From the NCBI RefSeq assembly GCF_001275135.1, contig NZ_LFQU01000009.1, positions 1 to 64,000 of the forward strand: 64,000 bases of DNA. Direction: 5' to 3'. The DNA is from Xylanibacter rarus. GTDB lineage: Bacteria > Bacteroidota > Bacteroidia > Bacteroidales > Bacteroidaceae. Positions within the stretch are counted from its first letter, which is position 1, and each line of letters begins with the position of its first letter. The notes under the pieces were generated by a model. That model ran no database searches, was not told the origin of the DNA, and saw only the letters and a list, made by a program, of their open reading frames with translations. This document shows positions 33,719 to 42,929 of the stretch, in pieces. The position numbers were made by a program, and so were the translations under genes.

Positions 33719-34666
33719 TTATTTCAGTCCCCATGCTTTAATGGCTATGCTGCTTTCCACCTTGTTCTCCGTATCGTCAGGCAGATTGCAGAAGAAGTCG
33801 ATGCCCGTAAGTTCTTCGAGCCGGTCTATCGTAACTGCATATAGTGAAAGCGGGTCGTCTGTCCGCCATTCGTCTTTTTTCTGTTCGGCCCAGAATCCTA
33901 TAGCTCTATAGCCCTCGCTGTTTTTTAGAAGGCATGCCATGAAGAAATATTTTGGTACGATAAGTTTACCCTGTATTCTTGAAATTATCTGGTCTTCATT
34001 GTCTATTGTTCCTCCTTTACAGACGTATAGCGTATCAGTCTTTGCTCTGGGAGTCCATGAACGTACCTGATCCTCCATTCTTACCCATAGGCCTTCGCCT
34101 TGATCCTGACCACTGTTTGTGTAGCCGTTAAATTTGTGATATTGCGGCTGCATGTTGGTCATATAGAAAGTTTGGTAGTTTGCATCATAAGAAAATTTCC
34201 TGTCTGCGTTAGGGCAGATGTGCCCATGCTCATATCCGGAGCCATAATAATAGTCTTCAGCCCAATAATACTCTGAGTCGAGGTTGGTGTCGTTATGATA
34301 GCTGTCAGTCACACGGCTGTAATTTCCGGTGTAGCCTTGGTGCATCTGATAGCACGACCAGCGCTGCGATTTCTTGCTACAGTCCCATTCGACACAATAG
34401 TTGATTTCGTCTTTGTCATACTGTTTATCGCCTTTGGTCCTGTATATGAGAACTATGCTGTTGCCTCCTTTCAGGCGTGGAAATTCAAGTCGGGTGACAG
34501 CCTTGTCTGTGGTAATCTCATTCTTATTGAGATTTATCTCTTCTTTTCCGTTCCCTCCGTTGTCGTTGTCGTCATTGCTGCATGAGACTGTCAGCAGAAT
34601 AAATGACGGCAGAATTATTGCGAGTTTGAGCAGGGCTGTTTTGCTAAAAATACTTTTTACAGACAT
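33719..34666 (-). CDS. DNA/RNA non-specific endonuclease, lipoprotein
   Basis: A secreted beta-beta-alpha-metal nuclease of the NUC1 family. The start at 34666 gives MSVKSIFSKTALLKLAIILP and a lipobox TVSC, so the 315-aa product should be lipid-anchored, probably at the surface (Ser-Asn-Asp-Asp follows the Cys). The active-site segment is YEHGHICPNADRK: the catalytic His is present, but the usual Asp-Arg-Gly-His reads Glu-His-Gly-His. NMQPQYHKFN provides the metal-binding Asn. It lies left of the rpmE gene and the TonB locus, and a second secreted nuclease-type protein lies on the other side of that locus. Confidence 0.85.
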   Translation of the reverse strand: MSVKSIFSKTALLKLAIILPSFILLTVSCSNDDNDNGGNGKEEINLNKNEITTDKAVTRLEFPRLKGGNSIVLIYRTKGDKQYDKDEINYCVEWDCSKKSQRWSCYQMHQGYTGNYSRVTDSYHNDTNLDSEYYWAEDYYYGSGYEHGHICPNADRKFSYDANYQTFYMTNMQPQYHKFNGYTNSGQDQGEGLWVRMEDQVRSWTPRAKTDTLYVCKGGTIDNEDQIISRIQGKLIVPKYFFMACLLKNSEGYRAIGFWAEQKKDEWRTDDPLSLYAVTIDRLEELTGIDFFCNLPDDTENKVESSIAIKAWGLK

Positions 34667-34830
34667 AAATTTACTAATAACTATGATGGTATGATAATGA
34701 ACAATCCGCATAAGCCAGCAAGAAAAAGATGCGGAAAGAGTAGAAATGTCTTTAGACAAAAAGTGCGCTTAAACGTATATGCAACTACGCCCAAACGCAC
34801 TTTGTATGTTAATCGAAATATGGTAATCTA

Positions 34831-35082
34831 TTATTTGCGAGCTTTACCATAGCGGCTCATGAACTTGTCTACGCGACCAGCTGAGTCAACGAGCTTGCTC
34901 TTACCTGTATAGAACGGGTGAGATGTGCTTGAAATTTCGACTTTTACCACCGGGTAAGTTTCGCCTTCAAATTCTACTGTCTCTGTAGTCTTGCATGTAG
35001 AACGTGTAAGGAACATATCGCCGTTGGACATATCCTTAAATACGACGGGGCGATAGTTTTCTGGATGAATACCTTTTTTCAT
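34831..35082 (-). CDS. rpmE: Ribosomal protein L31, type B
   Basis: A large-subunit protein of 83 aa. [20 protein letters not shown] and [20 protein letters not shown] are family signatures. The zinc-binding Cys pairs of the C+ form are absent, so this is the zinc-independent type B form. It has its own promoter and is unrelated in function to its neighbours. Confidence 0.97.
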   Translation of the reverse strand: MKKGIHPENYRPVVFKDMSNGDMFLTRSTCKTTETVEFEGETYPVVKVEISSTSHPFYTGKSKLVDSAGRVDKFMSRYGKARK

Positions 35083-35131
35083 TTTGTTCTTAAATATTGT
35101 TGTTAAAAATATAATTACACATTACAGGCTG

Positions 35132-35163
35132 CAAAAATACGAAGATTTCCGCAGCCTGCCAAA
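35132..35163 (-). promoter_or_regulatory. Promoter of rpmE
   Basis: On the minus strand TTTG (35160-35163), a 20-nt spacer and TATTTTTG (35132-35139). The same bases form a hairpin (AGGCTGC/GCAGCCT) that could end the transcript arriving from the lipoprotein gene. Confidence 0.65.
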
Positions 35164-35187
35164 TGTTTTGGTAATAATTTTTATAAA

Positions 35188-36840
35188 TTATTTTATAATG
35201 ACTGTTCCTCCCATGCTCAAGGTGAAGTCGTCGATGAGGACATCTCCGCCAGGATTCTTAGAGTTCATAATCACTACGCAATATGTTCCGTCTGCATCAA
35301 TAGTAAAGGTGTGTGTAACTTTTACCCATTCGCTGCTTGTAATGTCATTTGTGTAGTCGCCATAGAAATAGTTGCCTACTTTTCCGTCTGTAACAGGTAC
35401 GTATCCCGGACGTACTGATGCTCCTGCAGATGTGGCAGCCTTGGCATAGAATGTCATTGTGTATTCACCGGCTTTGAGCTCTATTTCTTTGTATGATATA
35501 CGCTTGTTGTATTTTGAATCTCCGGCAACTTTTACTGAATATGAACCGCTGTGAGCGTCTGTACTCATAGAGAGTGTTGCATTTCCGGCTGTAGATGTTG
35601 TCGACCAGTTGTTGGGAAGACCTGACACCCATGCCTCAAAGTCGCCATTGGGAGCTGTAAGATCGCCTGTGTCTCCGCCCGGCTGCTCTTCAACAGAACC
35701 GTCTTTTACAGAAAGTTTCTTAACTTCCCATGTTGATGACTGCTGGTCGTTGCATGTATGGCGCAGTGCTATAACAACCTTGCTTCCAATATACTCAGCA
35801 GGAATGTTGACGCTCTTTTCCATAAATGTGAAGCTTGTGCCTAAGCCGTTTGTGTCATATTCGAGCATCTTCCATGTTGCTGTCTTTACGTCGCCGTTGT
35901 AATCTTTGCTTATAACGATAGAGTTGTTGGCGTTGATGTCACCCTTCTCATAGTTGATGGCATGATTAATGGTGATATATGCCTCTGTTGTGCTTGTAAG
36001 GTCGATTACAGGGCTTACGAGATATGTAACACCTGCCTGGTTCTCTTTAGAGCCGTCTCCGTTGAAATCCTGGAAACCTGTAACCATGGCGCTTGAGTAG
36101 TCGTTATACCATTTAAGGCTTCCGCTTGCAGACTGTGATGTAAATGAACCAAGTGAAGAAGAGAAATCCTGGTCGATATATGTGCCGTCAGGGGTTTCGC
36201 TGCCGCCTTCTTCAGGTGCCTTGCCTTCCTGAACCTTGATGCTCTTAACCTCCCATGTTGATGACTGGCTTTCTGAGCAGGTGTGGCGCAGTGCGATAAC
36301 AACCTTGCTTCCCATGTATGATGCAGGGATGTTTACGCTCTTCTCGCAGAATTCGAAACCTGAGTTCAGACCGTCTGTATTGTAGCTTAACGGCTCCCAT
36401 GTGGCTGTGTTTACGTCGCCTGAATAATCCTTGCTTATCAGGATAGTGTTGTTTGTATTGATGTCGCCTCGTTCGTAGTTAAGCGCATGGTTGATGGTTA
36501 TGTATGCGTTTTCAACACCTGTGAGGTCGATTTCGGGGCCAACAAGATATGTAACTCCGGCCTGGTTCTCTTTCTGACCGTCGCCATTGAAGTCCTGGAA
36601 TCCTGTAACCATAGCGCTTGAATAGTCGTTGTACCATTTGAGCGAGCCGCTTGCTGATACAGATGTGAAGCTGCCTAACGAGTTGGTGAAGCTTTGGTCG
36701 AGCAGTACGCCCTCAGGCAAAACTACCTCACCACCGCCGCCTGCGTTGGGATCGTCATAAGGAGCGGGAACGTCTTCGCAACTTGTGAATGAGAATGCTG
36801 CCATAGCAAGGGCAAGCACTGAAAATAATATCTTTTTCAT
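35188..36840 (-). CDS. Choice-of-anchor J-type surface lipoprotein with tandem duplication
   Basis: A 550-aa exported lipoprotein (lipobox FTSC, Cys21). After a Gly-rich spacer come two nearly identical domains, about 46-203 and 221-378, each beginning xDQxFxxSLGSFTS and containing YNDYSSAMVTGFQDFNGDG and VVIALRHTC; these look like choice-of-anchor J/cleaved-adhesin folds that bind ligands. The C-terminal part (395-550) resembles a carbohydrate-binding jelly roll (GDFEAWVSGLPNNW...VLIDDFTL). It is the third gene of the TonB receptor/DUF5689/anchor set, 35 nt after the DUF5689 gene. The ligand is unknown; nucleic acid or a glycan is possible. Confidence 0.75.
   Translation of the reverse strand: MKKILFSVLALAMAAFSFTSCEDVPAPYDDPNAGGGGEVVLPEGVLLDQSFTNSLGSFTSVSASGSLKWYNDYSSAMVTGFQDFNGDGQKENQAGVTYLVGPEIDLTGVENAYITINHALNYERGDINTNNTILISKDYSGDVNTATWEPLSYNTDGLNSGFEFCEKSVNIPASYMGSKVVIALRHTCSESQSSTWEVKSIKVQEGKAPEEGGSETPDGTYIDQDFSSSLGSFTSQSASGSLKWYNDYSSAMVTGFQDFNGDGSKENQAGVTYLVSPVIDLTSTTEAYITINHAINYEKGDINANNSIVISKDYNGDVKTATWKMLEYDTNGLGTSFTFMEKSVNIPAEYIGSKVVIALRHTCNDQQSSTWEVKKLSVKDGSVEEQPGGDTGDLTAPNGDFEAWVSGLPNNWSTTSTAGNATLSMSTDAHSGSYSVKVAGDSKYNKRISYKEIELKAGEYTMTFYAKAATSAGASVRPGYVPVTDGKVGNYFYGDYTNDITSSEWVKVTHTFTIDADGTYCVVIMNSKNPGGDVLIDDFTLSMGGTVIIK
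35707..36705. repeat. Intragenic tandem duplication, period 525 bp
   Basis: Repeat units 36232-36705 and 35707-36180 encode the two near-identical domains of the lipoprotein. The DNA is also closely similar over much of the unit, so the duplication is recent or kept homogeneous by recombination. Confidence 0.85.
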
Positions 36841-36875
36841 AACTGTTGTTCTTTTATTGTTTTGTTAAATGTTTT

Positions 36876-37739
36876 TTATTCTGATATTTTGAAGTCTGAG
36901 TCAGAACGCATCAGTATCTGCCATGTGTTGCTGTAGCGTGTGAAGATACCTGTTATGTCAAGTTTCTCCTGTGGCATTACTGTTCCGGCAAAGTCGGCAT
37001 ACGTGCTTGAGCGTACTACGAATTCGTTTGAAGAGAATCCTTCTATTGGACGGCTTACGCCGTTGCCGCCGTCTTTCTCTGATTCAGGTGCAAAAGTCTT
37101 CACGCCGTCGGCATCTTTGAGTCTTACACCCTTTACAACCATGAGGCGTCCGCAGTTCTCTTTCATGTAGCTGGCGTCTTTTGCCTTGCTGATGTCAAAC
37201 TCGAGAGTGTCTATCTTTGACGCATCAGCTGCGCCCATCAGCTTGAAGTGCTGTTGCCATACAGTCTTGTTCATTCTGCTCGGGAATGTCTTTCCGCTTG
37301 CATTGGTATACGGAGTGCCGATTTGCGGCTGGTAGCCGTAGGTTCCGATATAGAGGTCTTTCAGGTTTACAAGTATTTCCTGACCTACAGGCAGAAATCC
37401 GAAGAGTCCGCCCTGAGAGATGCAGATAAGTATTGCTCCTGTGCCGTCGTCGACAGCCACTTCGCTATAGATGTTTCCGCCAATGTCGTTTCCTGTTACG
37501 CGGGCCTTTATCTGCAGGTCGTCTGTTATGCGCGCCGTGTCGTTCTGGTTGGCCAGGGTTGATGCATATTTGGCTTTTAGGTCGGCAATAGATATTACGT
37601 TTGTCTCCTGTATGTCGTTATTGCCGTAGGGCGCGGTGTCTCCTGTCGGGTCGCTCCAGTCTTCGTCCATGCATGATGTAACTGAAAGTCCGAGGGCCAG
37701 CGTGAGCATTATCAGTTTTATATATTTAATTTTTTTCAT
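36876..37739 (-). CDS. DUF5689 lipoprotein
   Basis: A 287-aa lipoprotein (lipobox VTSC, Cys23). The DUF5689 hallmarks are ISIADLKAKYA, DDLQIKARVTGNDIGGNIYS, DDGTGAILICI and LKDLYIGTYGYQPQIG. This layout resembles a DUF5689/OB-like beta barrel followed by a second barrel (about 180-287). The family is found next to TonB receptors without SusD and probably forms a surface-exposed partner of the receptor. It lies 13 nt after the receptor gene and 35 nt before the anchor-J lipoprotein gene; the three are clearly one operon. Confidence 0.85.
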   Translation of the reverse strand: MKKIKYIKLIMLTLALGLSVTSCMDEDWSDPTGDTAPYGNNDIQETNVISIADLKAKYASTLANQNDTARITDDLQIKARVTGNDIGGNIYSEVAVDDGTGAILICISQGGLFGFLPVGQEILVNLKDLYIGTYGYQPQIGTPYTNASGKTFPSRMNKTVWQQHFKLMGAADASKIDTLEFDISKAKDASYMKENCGRLMVVKGVRLKDADGVKTFAPESEKDGGNGVSRPIEGFSSNEFVVRSSTYADFAGTVMPQEKLDITGIFTRYSNTWQILMRSDSDFKISE

Positions 37740-37752
37740 CGTCTTTTGATTT

Positions 37753-40302
37753 TTAGAATCTGTAAGTAATGTTCAGCATGCCGTTAGTTCCGTAAGCATA
37801 GAATTTCATCGGGTTCTTAGAGAAGCGGTATGCGCGGATGTTACCAGAGCTTGTGTAGTCGCTTCTGCTCTGCTCATATCCTCCGGTGCAGAGGTTCTGG
37901 TTGTTCAGGATGTTTGTAACCATGAGGTTGATAGAGAGCGATCCTCGTTTCAGATATATGCTTCGTCCGATTGATCCGTCGAGCATGAATCCGCCGTGGC
38001 CCTGTGCCTGCTCTAATGCAGATGCGCGCACGTTGCCTTCATTGTCGTAGATGTCGCCTACAGCCTCCTGACGTGCGTTGAGTGTGCTCTCGTATCTGTA
38101 GCATGGAGAATAAGAGAGGTAGATGCGGTCGTAGTAGTTGCAGCTGAGGTCGAGATACCATCCGCCGCTGTGATAGCTCAAGCCGAGGCTTGCTGCCGTG
38201 AGCGGTGTGCCAGAGTCGCGCATGCCTTTGTTGTATACTATTTCGTCGGTGTAGAGCGCGCTTGTTGAGTTCATGTAGCGTACATGAGCGTTGTTCTTGA
38301 TTTTGGCGTCGCTGATAGTACCGATAAGCTTGATGTCGAATGCGCTTGTAACCTTGAACTTAAGTCCGGCTTCAACTCCGTAATACTCTTTCTTCATGCC
38401 TGTCAGAGATACGTATGAGAACGAGTTGATATCGTCGAAGTAGAAGTTCTGCCAGTCGGTTACGTTTGTCAGATAGCTATAGTAAGCGTTGATGTTGGCA
38501 TGCAGCCATGATGTCTGCAGCTGATAGCCGATTTCGGTGCTGAACACGCGCTCGTTCTTGAGGTTGAGCACGAAGTCGTTGTTGATTTCAGGAGATGCAA
38601 ACGCATTTCTTGCCTGAGGTGCGCGGTGCTCATATCCGGCTCCGAAGGTCAGCGTGTTGCCGCGTCCGAGATTGAAGCTTGTGCCGAGCTTGAAGCCTCC
38701 GTCGAGGAACTGGGCTGTCTTGCTCTTGCCGTAAGAATTGTTGGCTGCCATACCGTTACGCATTCTACCGTCGCGCTGCATGCTGGTGTATCCCAGTTTT
38801 GCTGCTATGGTGTAATGCATAATGCCGAAGTTCTCGCTGTAGCTCGACCATATTTTGCCGTTGTTTACGAGCAGGTTGTAGTCGTAGCCGAATCTGTCGC
38901 CCTCTCTTACCACACCGTTGCGGTTGTTAAGGTCGTACTGTATTTCGTCGGCGTTGCGGTCGTATGTTCCCAGGGCGTATGTGTTTATGTTGTGATATGT
39001 GGTAGCTCCGAGCAGGTCTTCCATCGTCTGATAGTGCATGCCTTTGTTTGTAGATGCGATGATACCTAAGTTGAGCTGACTGTTCTTGCTGAGCTGCTTG
39101 TTCAGCGTTGACGCGAGTGATACTGTCAGCGCGTCGTTGTGCTTGGCCTGGATGTAGTACATGGCGTCGGCTCCCTGTGCTGAAACCTGGCGGTTAGAAT
39201 AGTACAGGCGGTCCCAGTTTATCTGGCGGTTGGCCTTCGACGAAGTCCAGTAGTCGTATGCCGTGTTCCAGTCAGCCAGGCATTGCTCAGTGCGGTTGGT
39301 GGCGTCGGTCTCGTCCCATACGTCATAGTAGCTGCTCGGCATGTTCTTCCAGTAGTTGGGGTGTGGGTTATCAGCATTGTTGTAGTTGAGCTTTGTGCTC
39401 TTATACATGCTGTATTTTCCCATGAGCGACGTGGTGAGCTTTGTCTCGTCGTCAATTTTCCAGTCCCATGTCAGCAATGCTGTAGGTGCAAAGTCTGTCA
39501 CGATGCGCGAGTTGCGCTTCTTGCCGTTCTGATATCCCCAATAAGGGTTATAGTAGCGGTCGTTTGCCAGCCAGTACATCTCGTCAGTACCTGCACCCTG
39601 TGATGCACGCTCCGTGGGGTTGCCCCATGTTACTAACGAAAGCGAATGTGCGCCGTCGCCGAACACCTTCTGTACGCCGAGGAAGTAAGAGAGCGAGTTG
39701 TAGAATGTTCCCTCAACATATCCCTCGTTGGCCCAGCGGTAAGTTACGTTGCCCGAGAAGGCCCATCCCTTGCTGTTGAGTCCTGAGTTGAATGTGTACA
39801 TTCCGCGCAGGGTGTAGTTGCGGTTTGCGCCGCTCAGCGTCAGCCTGTGGCCTGTGGGCATGGCAGCCGGGCGGAAGTTATAGTTGTTTGCACCGCCCAT
39901 TGACGGCATGGCAAAGTTGTTGCTCTCAAAGGGCAATGAGAATTCCATATTGCGTGTCTGTTGGTTGAGTCCGCCTACGACCGAATAGCGGAACTGTCCA
40001 GACTCGATGTCGTTCATCGGTACGCCGTTAATGTAGATGTCGTTGAATTTCTGGTCGAATGCACGGTAGCGGAAACGCATAGGTGAGAACAGATATCCAA
40101 CCTCGCTTGCATAGATGTTTGAGTTAGAGTTCACTATGGTTACGTTTTGTGACATGTCATCGTCTTCGCCCAATTGTGCCTCCGTGAATGTGAATGCCGA
40201 CTCACTCAAGACGGCACCCCTTTGCCCTATGGAATCGCTTTGCGCATGCAGCAAAGGCGTATAGCATAAAGCAATCACTGCTAATTTCAGCTTTTTTTGC
40301 AT
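37753..40302 (-). CDS. TonB-dependent outer-membrane receptor
   Basis: An 849-aa importer. A signal peptide (1-21, ending LLHAQ) leads straight into the plug domain (about 40-150, with FNDIYINGVPMNDIESGQF), without the carboxypeptidase-like extension that SusC proteins carry. The rest is a 22-strand barrel rich in aromatic pairs, ending in a C-terminal strand GMLNITYRF. It heads an operon with the DUF5689 and anchor-J lipoproteins and has a perfect promoter. The imported compound is unknown. The nearby secreted nucleases suggest nucleic-acid breakdown products, which is inference from position only. Confidence 0.88.
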   Translation of the reverse strand: MQKKLKLAVIALCYTPLLHAQSDSIGQRGAVLSESAFTFTEAQLGEDDDMSQNVTIVNSNSNIYASEVGYLFSPMRFRYRAFDQKFNDIYINGVPMNDIESGQFRYSVVGGLNQQTRNMEFSLPFESNNFAMPSMGGANNYNFRPAAMPTGHRLTLSGANRNYTLRGMYTFNSGLNSKGWAFSGNVTYRWANEGYVEGTFYNSLSYFLGVQKVFGDGAHSLSLVTWGNPTERASQGAGTDEMYWLANDRYYNPYWGYQNGKKRNSRIVTDFAPTALLTWDWKIDDETKLTTSLMGKYSMYKSTKLNYNNADNPHPNYWKNMPSSYYDVWDETDATNRTEQCLADWNTAYDYWTSSKANRQINWDRLYYSNRQVSAQGADAMYYIQAKHNDALTVSLASTLNKQLSKNSQLNLGIIASTNKGMHYQTMEDLLGATTYHNINTYALGTYDRNADEIQYDLNNRNGVVREGDRFGYDYNLLVNNGKIWSSYSENFGIMHYTIAAKLGYTSMQRDGRMRNGMAANNSYGKSKTAQFLDGGFKLGTSFNLGRGNTLTFGAGYEHRAPQARNAFASPEINNDFVLNLKNERVFSTEIGYQLQTSWLHANINAYYSYLTNVTDWQNFYFDDINSFSYVSLTGMKKEYYGVEAGLKFKVTSAFDIKLIGTISDAKIKNNAHVRYMNSTSALYTDEIVYNKGMRDSGTPLTAASLGLSYHSGGWYLDLSCNYYDRIYLSYSPCYRYESTLNARQEAVGDIYDNEGNVRASALEQAQGHGGFMLDGSIGRSIYLKRGSLSINLMVTNILNNQNLCTGGYEQSRSDYTSSGNIRAYRFSKNPMKFYAYGTNGMLNITYRF

Positions 40303-40331
40303 AATAATGGTTTTAGGTAATAAACTTTTGG

Positions 40332-40362
40332 CAAAGATAATTTTTTTTAGATAAACATCAAA
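40332..40362 (-). promoter_or_regulatory. Promoter of the TonB receptor operon
   Basis: On the minus strand TTTG (40359-40362), a 19-nt spacer and TATCTTTG (40332-40339), a perfect consensus match about 25 nt before the likely transcript start. Confidence 0.8.
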
Positions 40363-40634
40363 AATAAAACAAAAAATAATCTTTTTGCTTGCTTCTTTTT
40401 GTGTTAAATTTAATCAGAGTGTAATATCTCCACGTTCATTGGCCTTGAATAGCCCGTTTTTACTAGCTTTATGCAACTTTAACAAGCGGTGTTCTTGCAG
40501 TTTGCTTTTTTGTTCTATTTTTCGCATGCCACGGTTTTTATGCAGTTTTAGCCTGCGTTTTTTCCAATGCAGTTTTTGTATTCTTTCGTGCAGTTTTTTG
40601 TCCGTGTATTATGGTTGGCAAAATGCCGTTTTGC

Positions 40635-40718
40635 AAAAGGTGTCTTTTGGCTTCCGAAAGACCATCTTTTACATTGCAATATGCCACCTTTTGCAGCCTA
40701 AAAGAATACCTTTTACAA
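40635..40718. repeat. 22-bp-period palindrome array, locus 5
   Basis: Four units in exact 22-bp phase; CTTTT begins at 40644 and then at 40666, 40688 and 40710. Units 1, 2 and 4 keep the AAAG-N4/5-CTTTT palindrome. It lies between divergent promoters of the TonB operon and the secreted endonuclease-type gene. The rest of the 0.9-kb gap carries a 236-codon open frame that spans the array and has no protein character. Confidence 0.7.
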
Positions 40719-41090
40719 TGCCGTTTGTAACTTATTGTATGTCAGTGTGTTATCTCTTTGTCTGCGAGCGCCGTGCGCACGGCTGTCTTTGTCCGGCTGT
40801 GGGCTTGTGCGTATGTGCAGTTTGGTCAGCGTGTTCCATGCAGATGTTGAGCTGCGTTGAGGCTTGCCGTGATGTTGCCGGTTGCGGCAGTCTTGGGCCG
40901 ATGCGTTGTTTTGGGCCGGCGCGGGCTTTAAGTTGCAATATGGGCACATGCTGGCGTGCTGTGACGTATCCTTCAGGTTTCTCCCGGTTGGCGCTGATGT
41001 GGGTTTTTGGCGCAGTGTGTCATTATTGTTACTTGTTTTCTACAAATTTGTTTCAAAATCCGGATAATCAAAAAATAAAGTATCTAATTT

Positions 41091-41121
41091 TTTGAATTAT
41101 CTTTAAGTTGCATTATCTTTG
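41091..41121 (+). promoter_or_regulatory. Promoter of the secreted EEP-family gene
   Basis: TTTG (41091-41094), a 19-nt spacer and TATCTTTG (41114-41121); the leader is about 90 nt. Confidence 0.8.
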
Positions 41122-41216
41122 CAAAAATAACCACCACCTCCGAAAAGCCATGCTTTCAGCATTGCCATGGGGGATAAATCAGAAAATTGTATTGAAGAAA
41201 CAATGATTTTTATATT

Positions 41217-42266
41217 ATGAAAAAGTTTAATCTGTTAATTGTTTTGTCTCTCTGGCTTGTTGCCGTGAGCAGTTTTGCACAGAAAAAATACTCAGTGTAT
41301 GCCGTAGGTTTCTACAATCAGGAAAACCTTTTCGACACATGTCATGATGAAGGCAAGAAAGACTATGAGTATCTGCCCACAGGTTCGTCGCGCTGGAACG
41401 GTCTTAAGTATTCGCATAAGTTGCGCAACATGGCCAAGGTGCTGGCCGATATGGGCACCGACGTGCTGCCTGACGTGGGATGTGCTGTGATAGGACTGTC
41501 TGAGGTTGAAAACGCCAATGTGCTCAACGACCTTACGGCGCAGGAGCCTCTTCGCGCGCGTGGATATAAATATGTACATATTGAAGGACCCGACAGCCGC
41601 GGTATCGACTGTGCGCTGCTCTACAATCCGTCTATGTTCACAGTCAATAAGTCTACACTGCTGCCATACATTCCCGACGAGACCATGCCTGCCAACTTCC
41701 GCACGCGCGGATTCCTCACCGTTACCGGCGAGCTTGCCGGCGAGCCTGTTACGGTCATCGTGTGCCACTGGCCGAGCCGTTTTTCAGGATCTTCATATCG
41801 TGAGAGGGCTGCACAGCTCGTCAAGAATATCAAGGATTCGCTTGTCAGCGAAAACCCGGCAATGAAGGTGCTCGTTATGGGCGACATGAACGACGACCCG
41901 ACAAACAAGAGCATGAAAGACATATTGGGAGCAAAGGCCGAAGTGAAGGACGTAAAGGACGGCGACATGTATAATCCGTGGTATAACATCCTGACAAAGC
42001 AGGGCGTGGGCACGCTCTCATATCAGGGCTCATGGAATCTTTTCGACCAGATAGTGCTTACGCCAAACATGCTTAACCGCGACGGCAAGAAAGACTTCTC
42101 GACACTGAAGTTCTGGAAGAATCAGATATTCCGCCGCGACTATCTCTTCAACAATGAAGGAAAATACAAGGGCACGCCTAAGCGTACACACGGAGGAGGC
42201 ATCTGGCTCGACGGATACAGCGACCACCTGCCTGTTGTTGTTTACTTGGTAAAAGAGCAGAAATGA
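41217..42266 (+). CDS. Secreted endonuclease/exonuclease/phosphatase-family protein
   Basis: A 349-aa metal-dependent phosphodiesterase-fold enzyme exported by a signal peptide (1-21, ending SFAQ). EEP motifs are present: FYNQENLFDT (metal Asn/Glu), VIGLSEVEN (catalytic Glu), VIVCHWPSR (His), VMGDMNDDP (Asp-x-Asn) and a final YSDHLPVVV (Asp-His). Secreted EEP proteins of this type usually act on DNA or on phosphate esters. It is divergent from the TonB receptor operon. Its stop overlaps the start of the UDG-family gene by 4 nt. Confidence 0.88.
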   Translation: MKKFNLLIVLSLWLVAVSSFAQKKYSVYAVGFYNQENLFDTCHDEGKKDYEYLPTGSSRWNGLKYSHKLRNMAKVLADMGTDVLPDVGCAVIGLSEVENANVLNDLTAQEPLRARGYKYVHIEGPDSRGIDCALLYNPSMFTVNKSTLLPYIPDETMPANFRTRGFLTVTGELAGEPVTVIVCHWPSRFSGSSYRERAAQLVKNIKDSLVSENPAMKVLVMGDMNDDPTNKSMKDILGAKAEVKDVKDGDMYNPWYNILTKQGVGTLSYQGSWNLFDQIVLTPNMLNRDGKKDFSTLKFWKNQIFRRDYLFNNEGKYKGTPKRTHGGGIWLDGYSDHLPVVVYLVKEQK

Positions 42267-42841
42267 GCGTTACAGAAGAACATCCGCTAAGGCCTTTTCT
42301 GCCTGAAAACACACGGTTGCTGATGCTCGGCAGTTTTCCGCCGGCACGCAACCGTTGGTGTATGGATTTCTTTTATCCCAACTTCATCAATGACATGTGG
42401 CGCATATTCGGCCATATCTTCTTCGGCGACAAATTGCATTTTGTAGACAGTGATGCGAAGATTTTCCGACGTGAGGACATCATCAGTTTCCTTAACGAAA
42501 AGGGCATAGGTCTCTACGACACGGCGTGCAAGGTGTGCCGCACAAAGAATACGGCATCAGACAAAGACCTTGAGATTGTTGAAGCCACCGACCTCGGCTC
42601 GCTGCTGGACTCAATACCAACATGCCGCGCCGTGATAACCACGGGACAGAAAGCTACGGACACATTTGCCTCTTACTTCGGAATAAAGCAGCCGAAGGTG
42701 GGCGAGGGCGTCAGCTTTTCTGCCTTAGGCCGCAGTCTGACGCTATACCGCATGCCGAGCAGTTCGCGCGCATATCCGATGAAGATTGAGCGTAAGGCCG
42801 AATATTATGAAAAAGCCTTCAGGCAACTTGGCCTTATTTAA
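42263..42841 (+). CDS. Uracil-DNA-glycosylase-superfamily protein
   Basis: A 192-aa cytosolic DNA-repair glycosylase. Motif 1 is LGSFPPARNRWCMDFFYPN, close to the hypoxanthine/uracil glycosylase group (UDG family 6-like), with Trp-Arg after a conserved Asn. Motif 2 is RMPSSSRAY, where the family has Leu-Pro-Ser-x-Ser. GLYDTACKVCR and ITTGQKATDTF are further family landmarks. It should remove deaminated bases; exact base preference is not readable. It is translationally coupled (ATGA) to the secreted EEP gene, an odd partnership because one enzyme is exported and the other is not. Confidence 0.8.
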   Translation: MSVTEEHPLRPFLPENTRLLMLGSFPPARNRWCMDFFYPNFINDMWRIFGHIFFGDKLHFVDSDAKIFRREDIISFLNEKGIGLYDTACKVCRTKNTASDKDLEIVEATDLGSLLDSIPTCRAVITTGQKATDTFASYFGIKQPKVGEGVSFSALGRSLTLYRMPSSSRAYPMKIERKAEYYEKAFRQLGLI

Positions 42842-42929
42842 GCAATAAAGTTATTAACCATAAATCCGCAGGGCATATCCACCTTATTAAATATAAGACA
42901 ACTGCCTGCGACTAAAAAACATATAGAGT

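Noticed and set aside
40635-40718. The 22-bp arrays as CRISPR
   Set aside because: Units are contiguous imperfect palindromes of 22 bp with no alternation of constant repeats and unique spacers, and no cas genes are nearby.
40385-41095. 236-codon open frame between the TonB operon and the EEP gene
   Set aside because: It spans the 22-bp array and reaches into the promoter at 41091. The product is a jumble of Cys, Phe and Ser without domains.
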